A stretch of DNA of 64,000 bases from Lachnospiraceae bacterium (GCA_030524525.1 JAUNGI010000008.1:1-64000), one strand, 5' to 3'. Shown: positions 43,465 to 53,195, numbered from the stretch's first letter. Numbers and translations are program-made. The notes: generated by a model not told the origin, from the letters alone.

Positions 43465-44580
43465 TCAGTTCCACGAAATCGACCGGATATCCTTCCAGCA
43501 GGCTTCCGCCGCCTCCGTGATCGCCCGCCTTCCGCGCTCGGAGACCGTTTCAAAAAGCGCAAACGTAACTTTCCCGTTTTTCCTGCTCCATTTCCCGACG
43601 ACCCTGCCGTCAAGCAAAACAGCGGGCATGACGATCCCCGCGAGGTTGAAGATCCCACGCAGATGCTCCCGCGGCAGAAAAACGCTTTCTTCTTTTTTGT
43701 AGCCGAGCATCAGCGGATCGAAGCCTGCGAGCAGGAGGCAGGGCGGGATATCGGGATAGTCCCCGTTCAGGTCTCCCATATAAAAATAGTCCGCGCCGTT
43801 CCGCGTTATTTTTTCTGCCGGAAGCTTTGCAAGCATCGCCTTGACCTTCGTCTGGGAACAGCCGTAATAATACGCCATGTCCCGGATGGTTGCAGGCGCA
43901 TAATGCAGAAGATAACGCCTGAATATTTCCAGCTCCGCCGCCTCCGTTTCCATCGGCTCAAACTCCGGACACAGTGCAAAGGCTTTCTTTTCCTGCACTT
44001 TATAATTCAGAAAGCCTCGCTCGCACAGTTCGCGCATTCCGCCGCCCCACGAATCGAACATACTGTCCAGCTCGAATTTTGTCATTCCATTTTCCGTACA
44101 GAGCTTTTTCAGCTCCTCGCGGTCGCTGACGCCCTCCGCGACCCTGCGCACGATAAACGCAGACCAATCCGCCTGCCGTTCCGGCGAAAGCGTCCATGCG
44201 CATCCCTTTTCTTGGCATTCCCGCAAAAAATCCTCCGGATATCCCCATGACTTCGCAAGCGCATATCCCTTCTCGCCGAAGAAGCCGTAGCCCGAAAACT
44301 CCATGCTGCGGTAGCGTTCCTTCCCGTGACAAAACAGAGGCAGATCGTCCTTCGCAAACACATGTACCGTCCCCCGCACCGTCCAATTTTTCACAAGATT
44401 TTCCCCATAGGCTGCCTCGCTCAGTTCCTCGTTGCAGCGGATTTTCAATGCATGAAAGGAATTCACGGTAAACTGCGCCTGCAACCCGTTCAGGTCGCGA
44501 ACGACCGTCCTTTTGTCCGCCTTATCGGTCAAATGCTGCCGGTACAGTCGGATCCGTTTCAGCGTTTCCAAGGAATGCAC
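43465..44580 (-). CDS. AlkZ-family winged-helix DNA glycosylase-like protein
   Basis: About 371 aa, HTH_42/YcaQ family. The catalytic region is VRDLNGLQAQFTVNSFHAL with the QxQ motif of AlkZ-type enzymes, then WTVRGTVHVFAKDDLPLF, and C-terminal LAGFDPLMLGYKKEE, and FNLAGIVMPAVLLDGRVVGKWSRK, all family marks. Members unhook DNA crosslinks or excise alkylated bases. The start is uncertain: GTG 44580 or TTG 44571, both near GGGAGGAG; the frame is open to 44676. Confidence 0.86.
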   Translation of the reverse strand: MHSLETLKRIRLYRQHLTDKADKRTVVRDLNGLQAQFTVNSFHALKIRCNEELSEAAYGENLVKNWTVRGTVHVFAKDDLPLFCHGKERYRSMEFSGYGFFGEKGYALAKSWGYPEDFLRECQEKGCAWTLSPERQADWSAFIVRRVAEGVSDREELKKLCTENGMTKFELDSMFDSWGGGMRELCERGFLNYKVQEKKAFALCPEFEPMETEAAELEIFRRYLLHYAPATIRDMAYYYGCSQTKVKAMLAKLPAEKITRNGADYFYMGDLNGDYPDIPPCLLLAGFDPLMLGYKKEESVFLPREHLRGIFNLAGIVMPAVLLDGRVVGKWSRKNGKVTFALFETVSERGRRAITEAAEACWKDIRSISWN

Positions 44581-44831
44581 GCTCCTCCCTTTCTCTGCGC
44601 ATCGGAATGCGAAGCTTTTTGTACATTGTAGCATAATTTCGCAGACCGGCGCAACCGAAAATCCCCCCGCCTGCACGCGAAGCCCCCAATTTTAACATTA
44701 GAGAAACATTTCGCAAAAAATTCGCAAACAACCGCCGCCTAGAATAAGAACCGTAAAGATGCTTGCGGCGGAGCACAGGCATCCGCCAAACAACCGACGT
44801 TACGAAAAATGCTCCGCGATGCGAGGTAAAC

Positions 44832-45230
44832 ATGAGCAAAGATACTTCCTTCACTTACAGCTACTCGGCGGCAGAAAACAAAGAGATCCAAGAGATCCGG
44901 AAAAAATATCTGCCCCAAAGCGAGAGCAGGATGGACGAACTGAAACGGCTGGACGGTCGGGTCCAGTCTGCCGGAGTGACTGCCGCGCTTTGTACGGGCA
45001 TCGGCGGTCTCCTGATCTTCGGCTTGGGAATGTGCCTTGTAATGCAGACGCTCGGAAACGGCGCTTTGTTTATCTTGGCAGGCATATTCACCGGCATCGC
45101 GGGTATTGCCGGCATGGGCGCCGCCTATCCGCTGTACCGCCTTCTCTACAACAGGGCAAAGAAAAAGGCGGCGCCGAGAATACTTGAGCTTACGTCGGAG
45201 CTGATCGACGAAATTATGAACGAACGCTGA
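44832..45230 (+). CDS. Small two-helix membrane protein, unknown
   Basis: 132 aa: a charged helical N-terminus (YSAAENKEIQEIRKKYLPQ), two adjacent membrane helices (AALCTGIGGLLIFGLGMCLVM and ALFILAGIFTGIAGIAGMGAAYPLY) and a short helical tail. The order of segments is common in uncharacterised Clostridia membrane proteins often coded near lipid genes. GAGG upstream. First of three co-directional genes leading to cardiolipin synthase. Confidence 0.7.
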   Translation: MSKDTSFTYSYSAAENKEIQEIRKKYLPQSESRMDELKRLDGRVQSAGVTAALCTGIGGLLIFGLGMCLVMQTLGNGALFILAGIFTGIAGIAGMGAAYPLYRLLYNRAKKKAAPRILELTSELIDEIMNER

Positions 45231-45258
45231 TCCAAAAAAAGAAAAGGAGAACAAAGCA

Positions 45259-45516
45259 ATGGCAATCAAGGAATTTTTTCGGAACGCATTTCAGGACATG
45301 AAGGAAAGCGCCCACGCGCAGCACGAGGTGGATAAGGCGCAGTTTGCCGCGGTAAAAGCGGAATCCAAGGCAAATTTTGCGGAGGCCAAGGCAATGGGCG
45401 ATCCCAAGCGGCGCAAGGCGGCCATGCAGGCGGAGCGCGACGCCCGGATCGAGGAGGCGCACAAGAGAACCGCCGAAGCGCAGGCAAGGCTCGACGCGGT
45501 TGAGAAGCAAAAATGA
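45259..45516 (+). CDS. Small charged coiled-coil protein, unknown
   Basis: 85 aa, almost entirely helical and rich in Ala, Lys, Glu and Arg (KAQFAAVKAESKANFAEAKAMGDPKRRKAAM), with no membrane segment. Strong AAAGGAG before ATG. It overlaps the cardiolipin synthase start by 4 bp, so the two are coupled. No function is recognised. Confidence 0.7.
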   Translation: MAIKEFFRNAFQDMKESAHAQHEVDKAQFAAVKAESKANFAEAKAMGDPKRRKAAMQAERDARIEEAHKRTAEAQARLDAVEKQK

Positions 45517-47072
45517 AGCCGCAGACGGAAACGGGGCGCTTGTGCAAAGCGTCCCGAAAACGCCCCTATATCCCCTTCCGCTTTCTTCTTGCGATTTTCC
45601 TCGCCGCGCTGGAAACGGCAGCCATAATCGGGATCGTGTTCACTCTCTGCCGTTATGTGCCGTATTTTTATCTTCTGGCGTGGCTCACGGAAATCGCCTG
45701 CGTAATTCAGATCATAGCCTCGGACGACAATCCCGACTACAAGGCGCCGTGGCTGCTGTTGGTGCTTGTCGTCCCCGTCGCCGGCTTTATGCTGTACTTC
45801 CTGTTCTATTCCCGGAAGCTGAAACCCAAATACGTCAAACGGCTGGGCAGCATAAAGGCGCAGTCCTATCAAAAGGACGATCAGAAGCTCTTGGAAGATC
45901 TGAAAAGCGAGTCCTCCGTAGCTGCCGCACAGGCAAAAATGCTTTGCGCCATTGCCGAAACGCACCTGTTTTCCAATACGGCGCAGACCTATTTCCCGCT
46001 CGGCGAGGCCATGCTCCCCCGTCTGCTGGAGGATCTGAAAGGCGCGCGGAAGTTCATTTACATGGAATACTTCATTATTGAAGAAGGAGTTTTCTGGAAC
46101 TCGGTTCTGGCGGTCCTGAAAGAAAAAGCTGCCGCAGGCGTGGACGTAAAGGTGGTCTACGACGATATCGGCTGCATGACCACGCTCTCCGGCGATTATT
46201 TCCGAACGCTGCGAAGGCTCGGCATTGATTCGGTTCCGTTTTCGCACTTAAAGGGCAATGCCGACAGCGAATTCAACAACCGAAGCCACCGGAAGATCAC
46301 GGTCGTGGACGGCAGGATCGGCTACACGGGCGGGATCAACCTTGCCGACGAATATATCAACCATGTGGTAAAATTCGGTCACTGGAAGGACGTCGCCGTC
46401 CGCCTTGAGGGCGAAGCCGTCTGGGAGCTGACCAAGCTGTTCCTGATCGACTACGGCATCAACGTCCGAAAGCCGCCGGAAATCCGTCCGGAGCTATTCC
46501 CAACGCAGGACGTTTCGGCGGCGGGATATCTGGTGCCCTTCGGCGACGGTCCCAACCCGATCTACAAACGCAGAGTCGGGAAAAGCGTGATCCAGAACAT
46601 GCTGTCGGGCGCGGCGCGCTATGTCCGGATCACAACGCCCTATCTGATCATCGACAACGACCTCTGCACGGATATCGAAAACGCCGCGCTGCGGGGCGTG
46701 GACGTCCGGATCGTGGTTCCGCACATTCCGGATAAAAAGCTGATCTTCTGCATGACCCGCAGCTTCTATCGACGGCTGATGGATGCCGGCGTCCGGATCT
46801 ATGAATACGAGCCGGGCTTTCTTCACGCCAAAAGCTATCTTGCCGACGACGAGATCGCCATGATCGGCACGATCAATCTGGACTACCGGAGCTTGGCGCA
46901 TCATTTCGAAAACGGCGTGTGGATGTACCGCTGCGAGTCGATCAAAGACCTGAAAGCGGACATCGAGGATACGATGAACAAGTCGATCGAGATCGCGCCG
47001 GACGACTTGAAGTCCGGGCTGCTGCAAGGCATGATCCGTTCCGTTGCGCGCATCTTTGCGCCGCTGCTGTAA
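45513..47072 (+). CDS. cls: Cardiolipin synthase
   Basis: The 519-aa phospholipase-D superfamily enzyme has two N-terminal membrane helices (about 22-45 and 50-90) and two HKD motifs: RSHRKITVVDGRIGYTGGIN and HAKSYLADDEIAMIGTINLD. It joins two phosphatidylglycerols to make cardiolipin. Length and the DYRSLAHHFENGVWMY end match bacterial Cls. It is followed in 33 bp by the ABC cassette. Confidence 0.95.
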   Translation: MKPQTETGRLCKASRKRPYIPFRFLLAIFLAALETAAIIGIVFTLCRYVPYFYLLAWLTEIACVIQIIASDDNPDYKAPWLLLVLVVPVAGFMLYFLFYSRKLKPKYVKRLGSIKAQSYQKDDQKLLEDLKSESSVAAAQAKMLCAIAETHLFSNTAQTYFPLGEAMLPRLLEDLKGARKFIYMEYFIIEEGVFWNSVLAVLKEKAAAGVDVKVVYDDIGCMTTLSGDYFRTLRRLGIDSVPFSHLKGNADSEFNNRSHRKITVVDGRIGYTGGINLADEYINHVVKFGHWKDVAVRLEGEAVWELTKLFLIDYGINVRKPPEIRPELFPTQDVSAAGYLVPFGDGPNPIYKRRVGKSVIQNMLSGAARYVRITTPYLIIDNDLCTDIENAALRGVDVRIVVPHIPDKKLIFCMTRSFYRRLMDAGVRIYEYEPGFLHAKSYLADDEIAMIGTINLDYRSLAHHFENGVWMYRCESIKDLKADIEDTMNKSIEIAPDDLKSGLLQGMIRSVARIFAPLL

Positions 47073-47105
47073 CGGTTTTCCATTTCACAAAAAAGGAGAG
47101 AATCC

Positions 47106-48062
47106 ATGAACGCTATTGAAATCAGAAACTTATCCAAAAGCTTTCACGGTATGTATGCGGTCGATCACCTGAATATGACCGTGCCTGTCGGAGCAATCTA
47201 CGGTTTTATCGGGGAAAACGGTTCCGGCAAATCCACCACCGAAAAGCTTATCTGCGGGCATTTGGTTCCCGACGGCGGAAAAATCAAGCTGTTCGGCAGA
47301 GATTATACCGATCCCGGCGTCCGTGTCAGAGTCGGCGCGCTGATCGAAGATCCCGGTTGTTTTCCCGGCTCCAGCGTGTACCAGAACCTGATGATGCAGG
47401 CCATCAATCTGGGACTTGAAAACCGCGGCGCCGAAATTCGGCGTGTGCTGGAAATTGTCCGCATGGAGGATTCCGCAAACATAAAATTTAAGAGCTGTTC
47501 CCTCGGTATGAAGCAGAGAATCGGCATCGCTATGGCATTGTTAGGCGACCCCGCCCTCCTGATCTTGGACGAGCCGATCAACGGACTCGACACCGACGGT
47601 ATGCGCATCATGCGGGAGATCCTTGTGGACATCACAAAAAATTACGGCTGTACGGTGCTGATTTCTTCCCATATTCTCGGGGAGCTGGAAAAGATCGCCA
47701 CCCATTACGGGATCATCCGTCAGGGAAAGATGATCGTGGAGCTGTCCGCAAAGGAAATGGACGGCAGAGCGCAGGTTTTCGTATAGCTGAAAACGAAGGA
47801 TATGAAAAACGCAAAGCTTGTGCTTGCGGATCGGTTTGCCGATGTGCGTATCGAAGGCGAATATATCCGTGTGTACGATACGGATGACACGGCAGCCGTC
47901 GTAGATCACCTGATGAAGAACGGTCATGTGGTAAGCGAAATCAAAAAGAACAAGATCGGTCTGGAGGAATACTACATCGAGCTGATGTCACAGAACGGAG
48001 GGACTTCCTCTGCTCCTGCAAAGCAGCCGCAATTCCCTTCGGGAAACAAGGAGGACGAGTGA
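47106..48062 (+). pseudogene. ABC transporter ATPase interrupted by an in-frame TAG
   Basis: The frame codes 226 residues of a BcrA-type ATPase: Walker A GENGSGKSTTEKL, signature CSLGMKQRIGIAMAL, Walker B LLILDEPINGLD, H-loop ISSHILGEL. A TAG at 47784-47786 stops it. The same frame continues without shift to 48062, and the continuation (YIRVYDTDDTAAVVDHLMKNGHVVSEIKKNKIGLEEYYIELM) matches the C-terminal domain of the intact paralogue at 50271-51170. A nonsense mutation, a sequencing error or read-through would all fit. The truncated core keeps all ATPase motifs and might still work. Confidence 0.85.
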
Positions 48063-48063
48063 A

Positions 48064-48885
48064 ATGGAAGCAAAACATGAACTGAAATTTGAATCTCCAA
48101 GCTTTGGCAAACGGCTCAGGGGTATGCTCGGCGTGGATTTTTACCGACTGTTCCATACGCCGCTGTTTTATATTTTCCTCGTCATTGCCGCCATTATTCC
48201 CGCGCTGGTATCTATGGGAACAATGAGCGGAGAAGGTGAAACAACCCCTTTATTCTCTACCGCTTGGCAGATAATAGCGTCCAATAAACCGCTTTACGTC
48301 ATAAACAATATCGGAGAGTACGCCAATATGAATATGGTCTTCATATTCGGCGGCATCATGATTTCTATATTTATCGGACACGACTATAAAAGCGGTTACG
48401 TTAAGCAGCTATTTACCACCCACGCTAAAAAAGCGGATTACATGATGTCCAAAACCTTGCTTGGCGCGTTCTCTATGGCTTGTATGTGCGTAACTTACTT
48501 AATCGGCGGAATTGCTTCGGGCTTGTTTTCGGGACTGTCTTTTACGGTGGATGCAGGCTCCCTTATCTGCGCGATACTCGGCAAAATGATCATGAGCTTA
48601 GGCTGGGCAAGCCTTTATACATTCATCAACATTATTTTCCGTTCGAAGTTCGGAATATCCATTGCATTGTGCTTTGTTCTCGGAACGGGAATTCCGGTAA
48701 TCGGCGCAGCCGCGCTTATCGGCAACATATCCGCGCTCAACGTATTCCTTTACGGTTCGTCGGTGTATGCGTGTCTTTCCGCAAACTTTGTCTCGGTTAT
48801 CATCTGCCTCGTGTGTTCGGCAGTATGGGCCGTTATCTACAATTTCCTTGGAACGCTTATCTTAAATAAACACGATGTGTATTAA
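48064..48885 (+). CDS. ABC-2 type permease, copy 1
   Basis: The 273-aa protein has six hydrophobic segments, starting with the amphipathic FGKRLRGMLGVDFYRLFHTPLFYIFLVIA and ending YNFLGTLILNKHDVY. It shares topology and the motif HDYKSGYVKQLFTTHAKKADYMMSKT with the second permease (DFRSGYAKNLFTVRARRGDYVVSKT). The likely partner is the upstream ATPase. The family includes antibiotic and peptide self-protection exporters. GGAGG upstream. Confidence 0.85.
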   Translation: MEAKHELKFESPSFGKRLRGMLGVDFYRLFHTPLFYIFLVIAAIIPALVSMGTMSGEGETTPLFSTAWQIIASNKPLYVINNIGEYANMNMVFIFGGIMISIFIGHDYKSGYVKQLFTTHAKKADYMMSKTLLGAFSMACMCVTYLIGGIASGLFSGLSFTVDAGSLICAILGKMIMSLGWASLYTFINIIFRSKFGISIALCFVLGTGIPVIGAAALIGNISALNVFLYGSSVYACLSANFVSVIICLVCSAVWAVIYNFLGTLILNKHDVY

Positions 48886-48901
48886 GGAGGGGACACAGAT
48901 C

Positions 48902-50269
48902 ATGAGCAATATTTTTCAGGACATTTTAGAGAAATTGAAGCAAAGTGAAAAGCAAACGCTTATCCGGAGTTCCGGCTCGACCCGCGGGAGCGGGAACGAA
49001 AAAATACGTTCGGGGCAGAGCTATCTGTATAAGCTGCGCGGTATGGAAAGCGAAGTGATAGAAATTCGATTCAAGAAAAAAATCCGGGGTTCCTTCCTCA
49101 CGCAAGCGCTTTCCGAAACGATGAAAAGGTATCCGTATTTTAACACAAAGCTGATAGAAAAGGATGGGGATTTTTATATCGTACAAAACGACATCTCCCT
49201 GCAAGTCCGTAAGACAAAACAACTTGCAAAACTCGGCGGGATAGAGTGCGGCTATCATTTAATTGATGTGACTTACAATGATCGTTCCGTTTTTGTTTCA
49301 TTCCACCACGCACTTTGCGATGGCAGGGGAATCAAACCGTTTATAGAAACGCTGATTTGGTATTATTGCAGGTTCGCCTACGGGAACGAAATAAGAGTTG
49401 ACGGTATACGGTATGCGGACGAAGAATTGCTTGACGGGGAGACTGCCGATCCGTTTTTAGGCACTTATGAGTACGATGATAAAAAGCAATTTATATCTTT
49501 GTCACGCGATGCATACGCTTTGCCCGAAAACACGACCACCAACGAAACGATAAATTACCGTTACGAAGTAACTGTTTCGCAGAAAGATTTTATGGCGACC
49601 TGCAAGCGGAACAACGCAACGCCCGTTATTTTGTTGTCGATTTTCATGAGCAAAGCGATCACGGAGATTTTTCCGGATTACGATAAACCGATCAATGCAA
49701 ACATTGCGACCGATATGCGGGAAGCGTTAGGATATCCCAACACTTTCAAGAATTGTGTAAAGTCCATGATTTTACCGTACGACCGTGAGTTTTCTGCTTT
49801 GCCATTGGAAGAACAAGGTAAAAAATACCGTGAAATTCTAAACGCACAAAGAGATTACGACTACTGCCGACACGAGGCAAATGCAATGATCGGGTTGTTT
49901 GACAGGCTTGATACCTTGGATTCATACGACGAAAAGCGCAAAATAATGGCGTTTTTCGAGGGAATGCAGTTAAACACATATATCGTTAGCTATCTCGGAC
50001 AATTTAATTTGGGCGACAACAAGACCTATTTGGACGGTATTCATCTCTATAACTCCGGAACGACGGGACTTGGGATCAACATGATTTCGTGCGGCGAAAA
50101 ATTCCTGCTCGATTTCAAGCAAAATTTCAGATCGGATAGGTATGTAAAATCGTTCTTAAAACAGCTTGACGAATTTCAAATTGCATACGACGTGAGTGAA
50201 GTCATAGAGTTTTTTACGCCAACGGATAAACTGCTGAAAAGGCATGATGAAGGAGGGCAGAACAGCTGA
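48902..50269 (+). CDS. Condensation-domain / acyltransferase-fold protein
   Basis: The 455-aa protein of the chloramphenicol-acetyltransferase/condensation superfamily has the motif VSFHHALCDGRGIKPFIETL (HHxxxDG, the His being catalytic), and NIATDMREALGYPNTFKNCV and GLGINMISCGEKFLLDFKQNF near the C-terminus, like the DFGWG-side of such folds. Members transfer acyl groups or make amide/ester bonds. No carrier-protein or adenylation gene is nearby. GC content is lower than flanking genes. It lies between two ATPase/permease pairs. Confidence 0.8.
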   Translation: MSNIFQDILEKLKQSEKQTLIRSSGSTRGSGNEKIRSGQSYLYKLRGMESEVIEIRFKKKIRGSFLTQALSETMKRYPYFNTKLIEKDGDFYIVQNDISLQVRKTKQLAKLGGIECGYHLIDVTYNDRSVFVSFHHALCDGRGIKPFIETLIWYYCRFAYGNEIRVDGIRYADEELLDGETADPFLGTYEYDDKKQFISLSRDAYALPENTTTNETINYRYEVTVSQKDFMATCKRNNATPVILLSIFMSKAITEIFPDYDKPINANIATDMREALGYPNTFKNCVKSMILPYDREFSALPLEEQGKKYREILNAQRDYDYCRHEANAMIGLFDRLDTLDSYDEKRKIMAFFEGMQLNTYIVSYLGQFNLGDNKTYLDGIHLYNSGTTGLGINMISCGEKFLLDFKQNFRSDRYVKSFLKQLDEFQIAYDVSEVIEFFTPTDKLLKRHDEGGQNS

Positions 50270-50270
50270 A

Positions 50271-51170
50271 ATGAATGCGGTTGAGATAAGAAATCTTTCT
50301 AAAAATTTCGGCGCCAAACAGGCGGTCTGCGGACTGAATATGACGGTGCCGACGGGCGCTATATACGGCTTTATCGGCGAGAACGGTTCCGGTAAGTCCA
50401 CCACGGAGAAAATGATCTGCGGACTGCTCCCGATAAACGGCGGCTCCATTAAATTGTACGGCAAAGACTATACGGATGCAGATGTAAGAGCAAGCATCGG
50501 CGTACTGATTGAAGCCCCCGGCTGCTTCCCCGGTCTTTCCGTTTGGGACAATATGCTGCTTCAGGCAGCCAACCTGAGCGTTCCCGATGCGGAAAAGGAA
50601 GTCGTAAGGGTTCTGAAAACGGTCCGAATGGAGGGCGCGGCAGGCAATAAATTCAAGAACTGCTCTCTCGGTATGAAGCAGAGAGTCGGTATCGCTATGG
50701 CTCTTCTCGGAAACCCGACCCTGCTCGTACTGGACGAACCCCTGAACGGTCTCGACGCAGACGGAATGCGGATCATGCGCGAAATACTGACGGATATCGT
50801 AAAGGACGGAAAGCGCAGCATCGTGATATCCTCCCACCTGCTGGGAGAGCTGCAAAAGGTGGCGACCCACTACGGTATTATCCGTCACGGAAAAATGATC
50901 TGCGAAATGACCGCCGACGAGCTGGACGCAAGCTGCCGCACCTATGTGGCGCTCCTTGCAGGCGAAATGAGCAGAACCAAAATGCTCTTGGAACGCAAAT
51001 ATTCCCGCGTAGAGGAGGATGAGGCAGGGTACCTTCGCGTGTACGATCCGATCACTCCGGAGGAAGTCGTGACCTATCTCTATAAAAACGGCGTCACGAT
51101 CACCGAGATCAAAACGGACAAGATCGGTCTGGAAGAATACTATATCGATCTCATGAAGGGAGGCAAATAA
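50271..51170 (+). CDS. ABC transporter ATPase, intact paralogue
   Basis: 299 aa, BcrA-like: Walker A GENGSGKSTTEKM, Q-loop region EAPGCFPGLSVWDN, signature CSLGMKQRVGIAMAL, Walker B LLVLDEPLNGLD, H-loop ISSHLLGEL, and a C-terminal domain ending KTDKIGLEEYYIDLMKGGK. About 60% alike to the interrupted ATPase by eye. It is followed directly by its permease. Confidence 0.93.
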   Translation: MNAVEIRNLSKNFGAKQAVCGLNMTVPTGAIYGFIGENGSGKSTTEKMICGLLPINGGSIKLYGKDYTDADVRASIGVLIEAPGCFPGLSVWDNMLLQAANLSVPDAEKEVVRVLKTVRMEGAAGNKFKNCSLGMKQRVGIAMALLGNPTLLVLDEPLNGLDADGMRIMREILTDIVKDGKRSIVISSHLLGELQKVATHYGIIRHGKMICEMTADELDASCRTYVALLAGEMSRTKMLLERKYSRVEEDEAGYLRVYDPITPEEVVTYLYKNGVTITEIKTDKIGLEEYYIDLMKGGK

Positions 51171-51172
51171 TC

Positions 51173-51988
51173 ATGGAAAGTGCGGTAACATTTGAAAAGA
51201 GCCGCTTCGGCAAGCGTATGAGAAGTATGCTGAAAGTCGATTTCAAAAGAATGTGCAGATCCAAACTCTTTTACATTTTGATTGCCTGCGCGCTCGTGAT
51301 CCCCATCCTTATGACGGTTATGATGACCATGATGGACGGATCGGTTTCGGTCGATCCCCAGACCGGAGCGGAAACCGTGGTTCACGGCCCCGAAAACACA
51401 TGGCAGTCCATCGGGACCCTGCCCGCCGAGGAGGGAGAAGCGCCGGGCGGTACGGATGTTATGGCAATGTGCAACATCAATATGATGTTTATGGGCGCCG
51501 CCGTGTTTATCTGCCTGTTTATCTCCGAGGATTTCCGCAGCGGATATGCCAAGAACCTCTTTACCGTCCGGGCGAGGAGGGGCGATTATGTTGTTTCCAA
51601 AACCGCTGCGGGCTTCGTTTGCGGAGCGCTTATGCTTGCCGCATACTTGATCGGCGCCCTGCTGGGCGGCGCGATCTCCGGTCTGTCCTTTGACCTTTGC
51701 GGGCTTTCTGCGGGCAATATCGTGATGTGCATGATCGCGAAGGTGTTTTTGATGCTCGTATTCATTGCGATCGACGTACTGGTCAGTGTGGCGGCAAAGC
51801 AGAAAGCGTGGCTGTGTCTCTGCGGTTCTCTTGCGGCAGGGATGCTGCTCTTTATGACGGTGTCCGTGATCACGCCTCTGGCTTCCACCATGATGAACGT
51901 GCTGTTGTGCCTTGCAGGCGGCGCATTGTTCGCCTTGGGACTTGGCGCCGTAAGCAATACGATCCTGAAAAAAACAAGCTTGGTATGA
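51173..51988 (+). CDS. ABC-2 type permease, copy 2
   Basis: The 271-aa paralogue of the permease at 48064 has six hydrophobic segments, FGKRMRSMLKVDFKRMCRSK near the N-terminus and a longer extracytoplasmic loop (about 50-100, Pro/Glu/Gly-rich). GGAGG upstream. It ends the cassette, and a terminator follows at 52022-52051. Confidence 0.88.
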   Translation: MESAVTFEKSRFGKRMRSMLKVDFKRMCRSKLFYILIACALVIPILMTVMMTMMDGSVSVDPQTGAETVVHGPENTWQSIGTLPAEEGEAPGGTDVMAMCNINMMFMGAAVFICLFISEDFRSGYAKNLFTVRARRGDYVVSKTAAGFVCGALMLAAYLIGALLGGAISGLSFDLCGLSAGNIVMCMIAKVFLMLVFIAIDVLVSVAAKQKAWLCLCGSLAAGMLLFMTVSVITPLASTMMNVLLCLAGGALFALGLGAVSNTILKKTSLV

Positions 51989-52051
51989 GTATGACCCTCC
52001 CGGTCATACTTCCAAAAACGTAGGGTGTCCAGCCGGATGCCCTCCGTTTTT
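51988..52051 (+). terminator. Terminator region after the ABC cassette
   Basis: Two hairpins in a row: AGTATGACC/GGTCATACT (51988-52010) and AGGGTGTCC/GGATGCCCT (52022-52043). The second is followed by CCGTTTTT and should act as the rho-independent terminator. Confidence 0.75.
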
Positions 52052-52085
52052 ATCGGCTCGATTGTCACCTTTTTCCCGCGGAAAG

Positions 52086-52114
52086 TTGACATTACCCGCC
52101 GCCTACGCTATAAT
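52086..52114 (+). promoter_or_regulatory. Promoter of birA-bioB-bioY
   Basis: A perfect TTGACA (52086-52091) and a perfect TATAAT (52109-52114), spacer 17 bp. No paired TTGTTAACC/GGTTAACAA-like BirA operator is visible around it, so autorepression is not supported by sequence. Confidence 0.88.
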
Positions 52115-52190
52115 GCAAACGGCAAAACACGGGGGCTCCCCTTTGGGAGGCTCCCCATGACAAGAAAGACAAACCACAAGAGGAAACCGA

Positions 52191-53195
52191 ATGAAATATC
52201 AGGAACAGCTTCTGGCGATCTTGGAGGAGAACCGCGGAACCTATCTGTCCGGGGAAATGCTTGCCCGCAGACTTTTCGTCAGCCGGAACACGGTCTGGAA
52301 GACCGTCAAGAGCTTACAGGCGCAGGGCTATCCCATCGACGCGGTCACAAACAAGGGCTATGCGCTCGCCGAGGACAGCGACATTCTCTCCGCCCCCGCC
52401 ATTGAAGCCAAGCTCAGACACAAGGGACGGCTGCATATCAGCGTGGAGCCTCTCGTGACCTCCACCAACACCGTCTTAAAGGCGCAGGCGGCGGAGGGCG
52501 CGCCGGAGGGAACGCTTTTGGTGGCGCTCGAACAGAGCGCCGGGAAGGGCCGGCTCGGCAGGAGCTTTTCCTCGCCCCGCCGGTCCGGCATTTACATGAG
52601 CCTTCTGCTGCGCCCAAAAATGGCGGCGAAGGACGCGCTGATGCTGACGACCGCCATTGCCGCCGCCGCCGCCGAAACGCTCCGGGAGCTGACCGGCTTT
52701 TTGGTGGGCGTCAAATGGGTCAACGATCTGTATCTGAACGGCAAAAAGCTCTGCGGCATCCTGACGGAAGCCGCGCTGGACTTTGAAAGTCAGGGGCTGG
52801 AATACGCCGTCGTCGGGATCGGCATCAATCTGGAGGAACCGGCGGGCGGCTTTGACGAAAGCATCCGGGACGTGGCAGGGGCGCTGTTTGCGGCGGGCGA
52901 AACGCCCGTGGGATTCCGCGCCCGCCTCATTGCCGGGATCTTCGACCGCTTCCTCGACTATTACGACCGGCTGGACGAAAAACCGTTTTTGAACGCCTAT
53001 CGGGAGCTTTCCTGCATTCTCGGAAAGCCCGTCCGGGTCATCGACAACATTTACGATCCGGGCAGCTCCCGGGACGCCGAGGCGCTTGCCATCGACGACG
53101 ACTGCCGTCTGCTCGTCCGCTTTGCGGACGGTCACGAGGAGGCGCTTTCCTCCGGAGAGGTCAGCCTAAAGATATTGCAAGGGAGTTTTTCATGA
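52191..53195 (+). CDS. birA: Biotin--protein ligase / biotin operon repressor BirA
   Basis: 334 aa, group II: winged-helix domain (1-65, RRLFVSRNTVWKTVKSLQAQGY), catalytic core with LEQSAGKGRLGRSFSSP (biotinyl-AMP loop, GRGRxGR-like), VKWVNDLYLNGKKLCGIL, VVGIGINLE, and a C-terminal SH3-like cap. It activates biotin and attaches it to carboxylase carriers, and with the N-terminal domain can repress biotin genes. Overlaps bioB by 4 bp. The ligase loop reads GKGRLGR, with Lys for Arg. Confidence 0.95.
   Translation: MKYQEQLLAILEENRGTYLSGEMLARRLFVSRNTVWKTVKSLQAQGYPIDAVTNKGYALAEDSDILSAPAIEAKLRHKGRLHISVEPLVTSTNTVLKAQAAEGAPEGTLLVALEQSAGKGRLGRSFSSPRRSGIYMSLLLRPKMAAKDALMLTTAIAAAAAETLRELTGFLVGVKWVNDLYLNGKKLCGILTEAALDFESQGLEYAVVGIGINLEEPAGGFDESIRDVAGALFAAGETPVGFRARLIAGIFDRFLDYYDRLDEKPFLNAYRELSCILGKPVRVIDNIYDPGSSRDAEALAIDDDCRLLVRFADGHEEALSSGEVSLKILQGSFS

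Noticed and set aside
52052..52190. BirA operator upstream of birA-bioB-bioY
   Set aside because: No paired TTGTTAACC/GGTTAACAA-type half-sites are visible near the promoter.
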